From positions 1-64,000 of the forward strand of contig CAKVMH010000003.1 in the NCBI GenBank assembly GCA_934772045.1: a stretch of DNA of 64,000 nucleotides, given 5' to 3'. Position numbers and translations under genes: made by a program. This DNA comes from an uncultured Clostridia bacterium. GTDB taxonomy: Bacteria; Bacillota; Clostridia; Christensenellales; UBA1242. The notes beneath the pieces are model-generated. The model had not been told where the DNA came from and did not search any database. It worked only from the letters and a program-made list of their open reading frames with translations. This document shows positions 63,683-64,000 of the stretch, in pieces. Each line of letters begins with the position of its first letter. The stretch's first letter is position 1.

Positions 63683-63730
63683 TTTGTCACCCTGAACGAA
63701 AGTGAAGGGTCTTGCACGAAGTGCTTTTTA
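63683..63730. repeat. Palindromic repeat family B, copy 6 (left half only)
   Basis: TTTGTCACCCTGAACGAAAG, then GGGTCTTGCACGAAGTGC. Breaks off after GTGCTTTTTAAAAG, directly before the relic gene tail at 63739. Confidence 0.75.
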
Positions 63731-63738
63731 AAAGCCTA

Positions 63739-63786
63739 TTAACTAATTTGATCAGCCATGTATTTTGCGAAAGCTTTGCGTCGTCG
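63739..63786 (-). pseudogene. Relic copy of the C-terminal tail of the gene at 63909
   Basis: Read leftward it encodes KAFAKYMADQIS-stop, the same 12 residues as the intact tail, with a few synonymous changes (GAT/GAC, CAA/CAG, ATT/ATA, GCA/GCT). Upstream in frame there is soon a stop, so it is non-functional. Confidence 0.7.
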
Positions 63787-63908
63787 CAACACGCTATTAT
63801 GTTAGTTTGCTAGGTAAACCAACGCAAACTTAAACCTTTAAGCGGTTGCTCCTCTATCCCTTCCACAAACAAGTTGTGGTGGGAACCCTTGAAAATCTGC
63901 AAAGCTAA

Positions 63909-64000
63909 TTAACTTATCTGGTCAGCCATGTATTTAGCGAAAGCTTTGCAGATTTTTACTGCGCCTTCGTCAAAGCATTTGTTTTCAGTCGCCAAAATGA
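63909..64000 (-). CDS. 3' end of a leftward gene, product unknown
   Basis: 29 residues plus stop: the visible part begins ILATENKCFDEGAVKICKAF and ends AKYMADQIS. The gene starts beyond the window. The end style (LATE.., then a helix) recalls the C terminus of Amidase_3 cell-wall amidases, but 29 residues are too few to assign. After the stop, GCTTTGCAGATTTT inversely repeats AAAATCTGCAAAGC of the coding tail (63893-63906 against 63943-63957), forming a hairpin around the stop codon. Confidence 0.6.
   Translation of the reverse strand, partial: ILATENKCFDEGAVKICKAFAKYMADQIS

Noticed and set aside
63786..63908. GATAGAGGAGCAACC-like stretch (minus strand) resembling the start of a lysine riboswitch
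   Set aside because: The later conserved blocks of the L-box are missing and no suitable gene lies downstream on that strand.
1..64000. Alternative genetic code (TGA as Trp), suggested by the mycoplasma-like T4SS genes
   Set aside because: Trp is encoded by TGG throughout, and TGA ends the zinc-ribbon gene at 41958.
1..64000. tRNA, rRNA, tmRNA or insertion-sequence genes
   Set aside because: None of the larger gaps shows tRNA-like arms with TTCGAAT-type loops, rRNA motifs or transposase reading frames. Small structured RNAs could still be missed by eye.

Overview
The window looks like chromosomal DNA of an uncultured, low-GC, anaerobic, monoderm Bacillota (Clostridia-like, probably gut-associated). 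The evidence is the strong AT bias, Shine-Dalgarno sites of the AAGGAG type, an oxygen-sensitive class III ribonucleotide reductase, a gyrB-gyrA pair, many signal-peptide, lipobox and single-anchor surface proteins, and no outer-membrane genes. TGA is a stop and TGG encodes Trp, so the standard code applies. The taxonomic placement is inference. I saw no tRNA, rRNA, CRISPR array or transposase.

Layout. 1-14.4 kb: surface region, with the 3' part of a giant BspA-repeat/Listeria-Bacteroides-repeat/MBG protein, dUTPase on the other strand, a GLUG-type secreted protein and a lipoprotein. 14.5-16.6 kb: a stand-alone protein with two HEPN-type motifs, then HU. 17-25 kb: housekeeping genes typA, dnaB, a HAD phosphatase, yqeY and metG. 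25-27 kb: a duplicated XRE-regulator/promoter cassette that now forms the upstream region of gyrB. 27-31.5 kb: gyrB-gyrA. 31.6-41 kb: lipoprotein, nrdD-nrdG plus a 53-residue ORF, a divergent Crp/Fnr regulator with FNR-like cysteine spacing, a TrmA/RumA-type methyltransferase, DegV and an RNHCP protein. 40.4-46.3 kb: small membrane proteins, a ZIP transporter, and a surface cluster (collagen-like, DUF11 and Cys-rich proteins, all without signal peptides). 46.7-52.2 kb: a GpsA-like dehydrogenase and two anchored extracellular proteins, one with about four LolA/LppX-like repeats. 52.4-63.5 kb: a type IV secretion/conjugation locus of the kind known from mycoplasma ICEs: VirD4 leftward; pilin, an anchored acidic protein, VirB6-like and VirB4 rightward. 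It is interspersed with about 118-bp palindromic repeats. The window ends in the 3' end of a leftward gene next to a relic copy of the same tail.

Most distinctive features: (i) a repeated 5' leader module (SD/anti-SD palindromes plus a GCTTGC hairpin) ahead of the unrelated genes HU, yqeY and metG; (ii) the duplicated XRE cassette with identical perfect operators, one copy in front of gyrBA; (iii) a tandem HEPN-motif protein with a consensus promoter placed for leaderless transcription, an arrangement also seen at two other genes; (iv) T4SS transcription units that each carry a different inverted repeat at the -10; (v) two families of small interspersed palindromic repeats. All family assignments were made by reading motifs. 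No database search was run.
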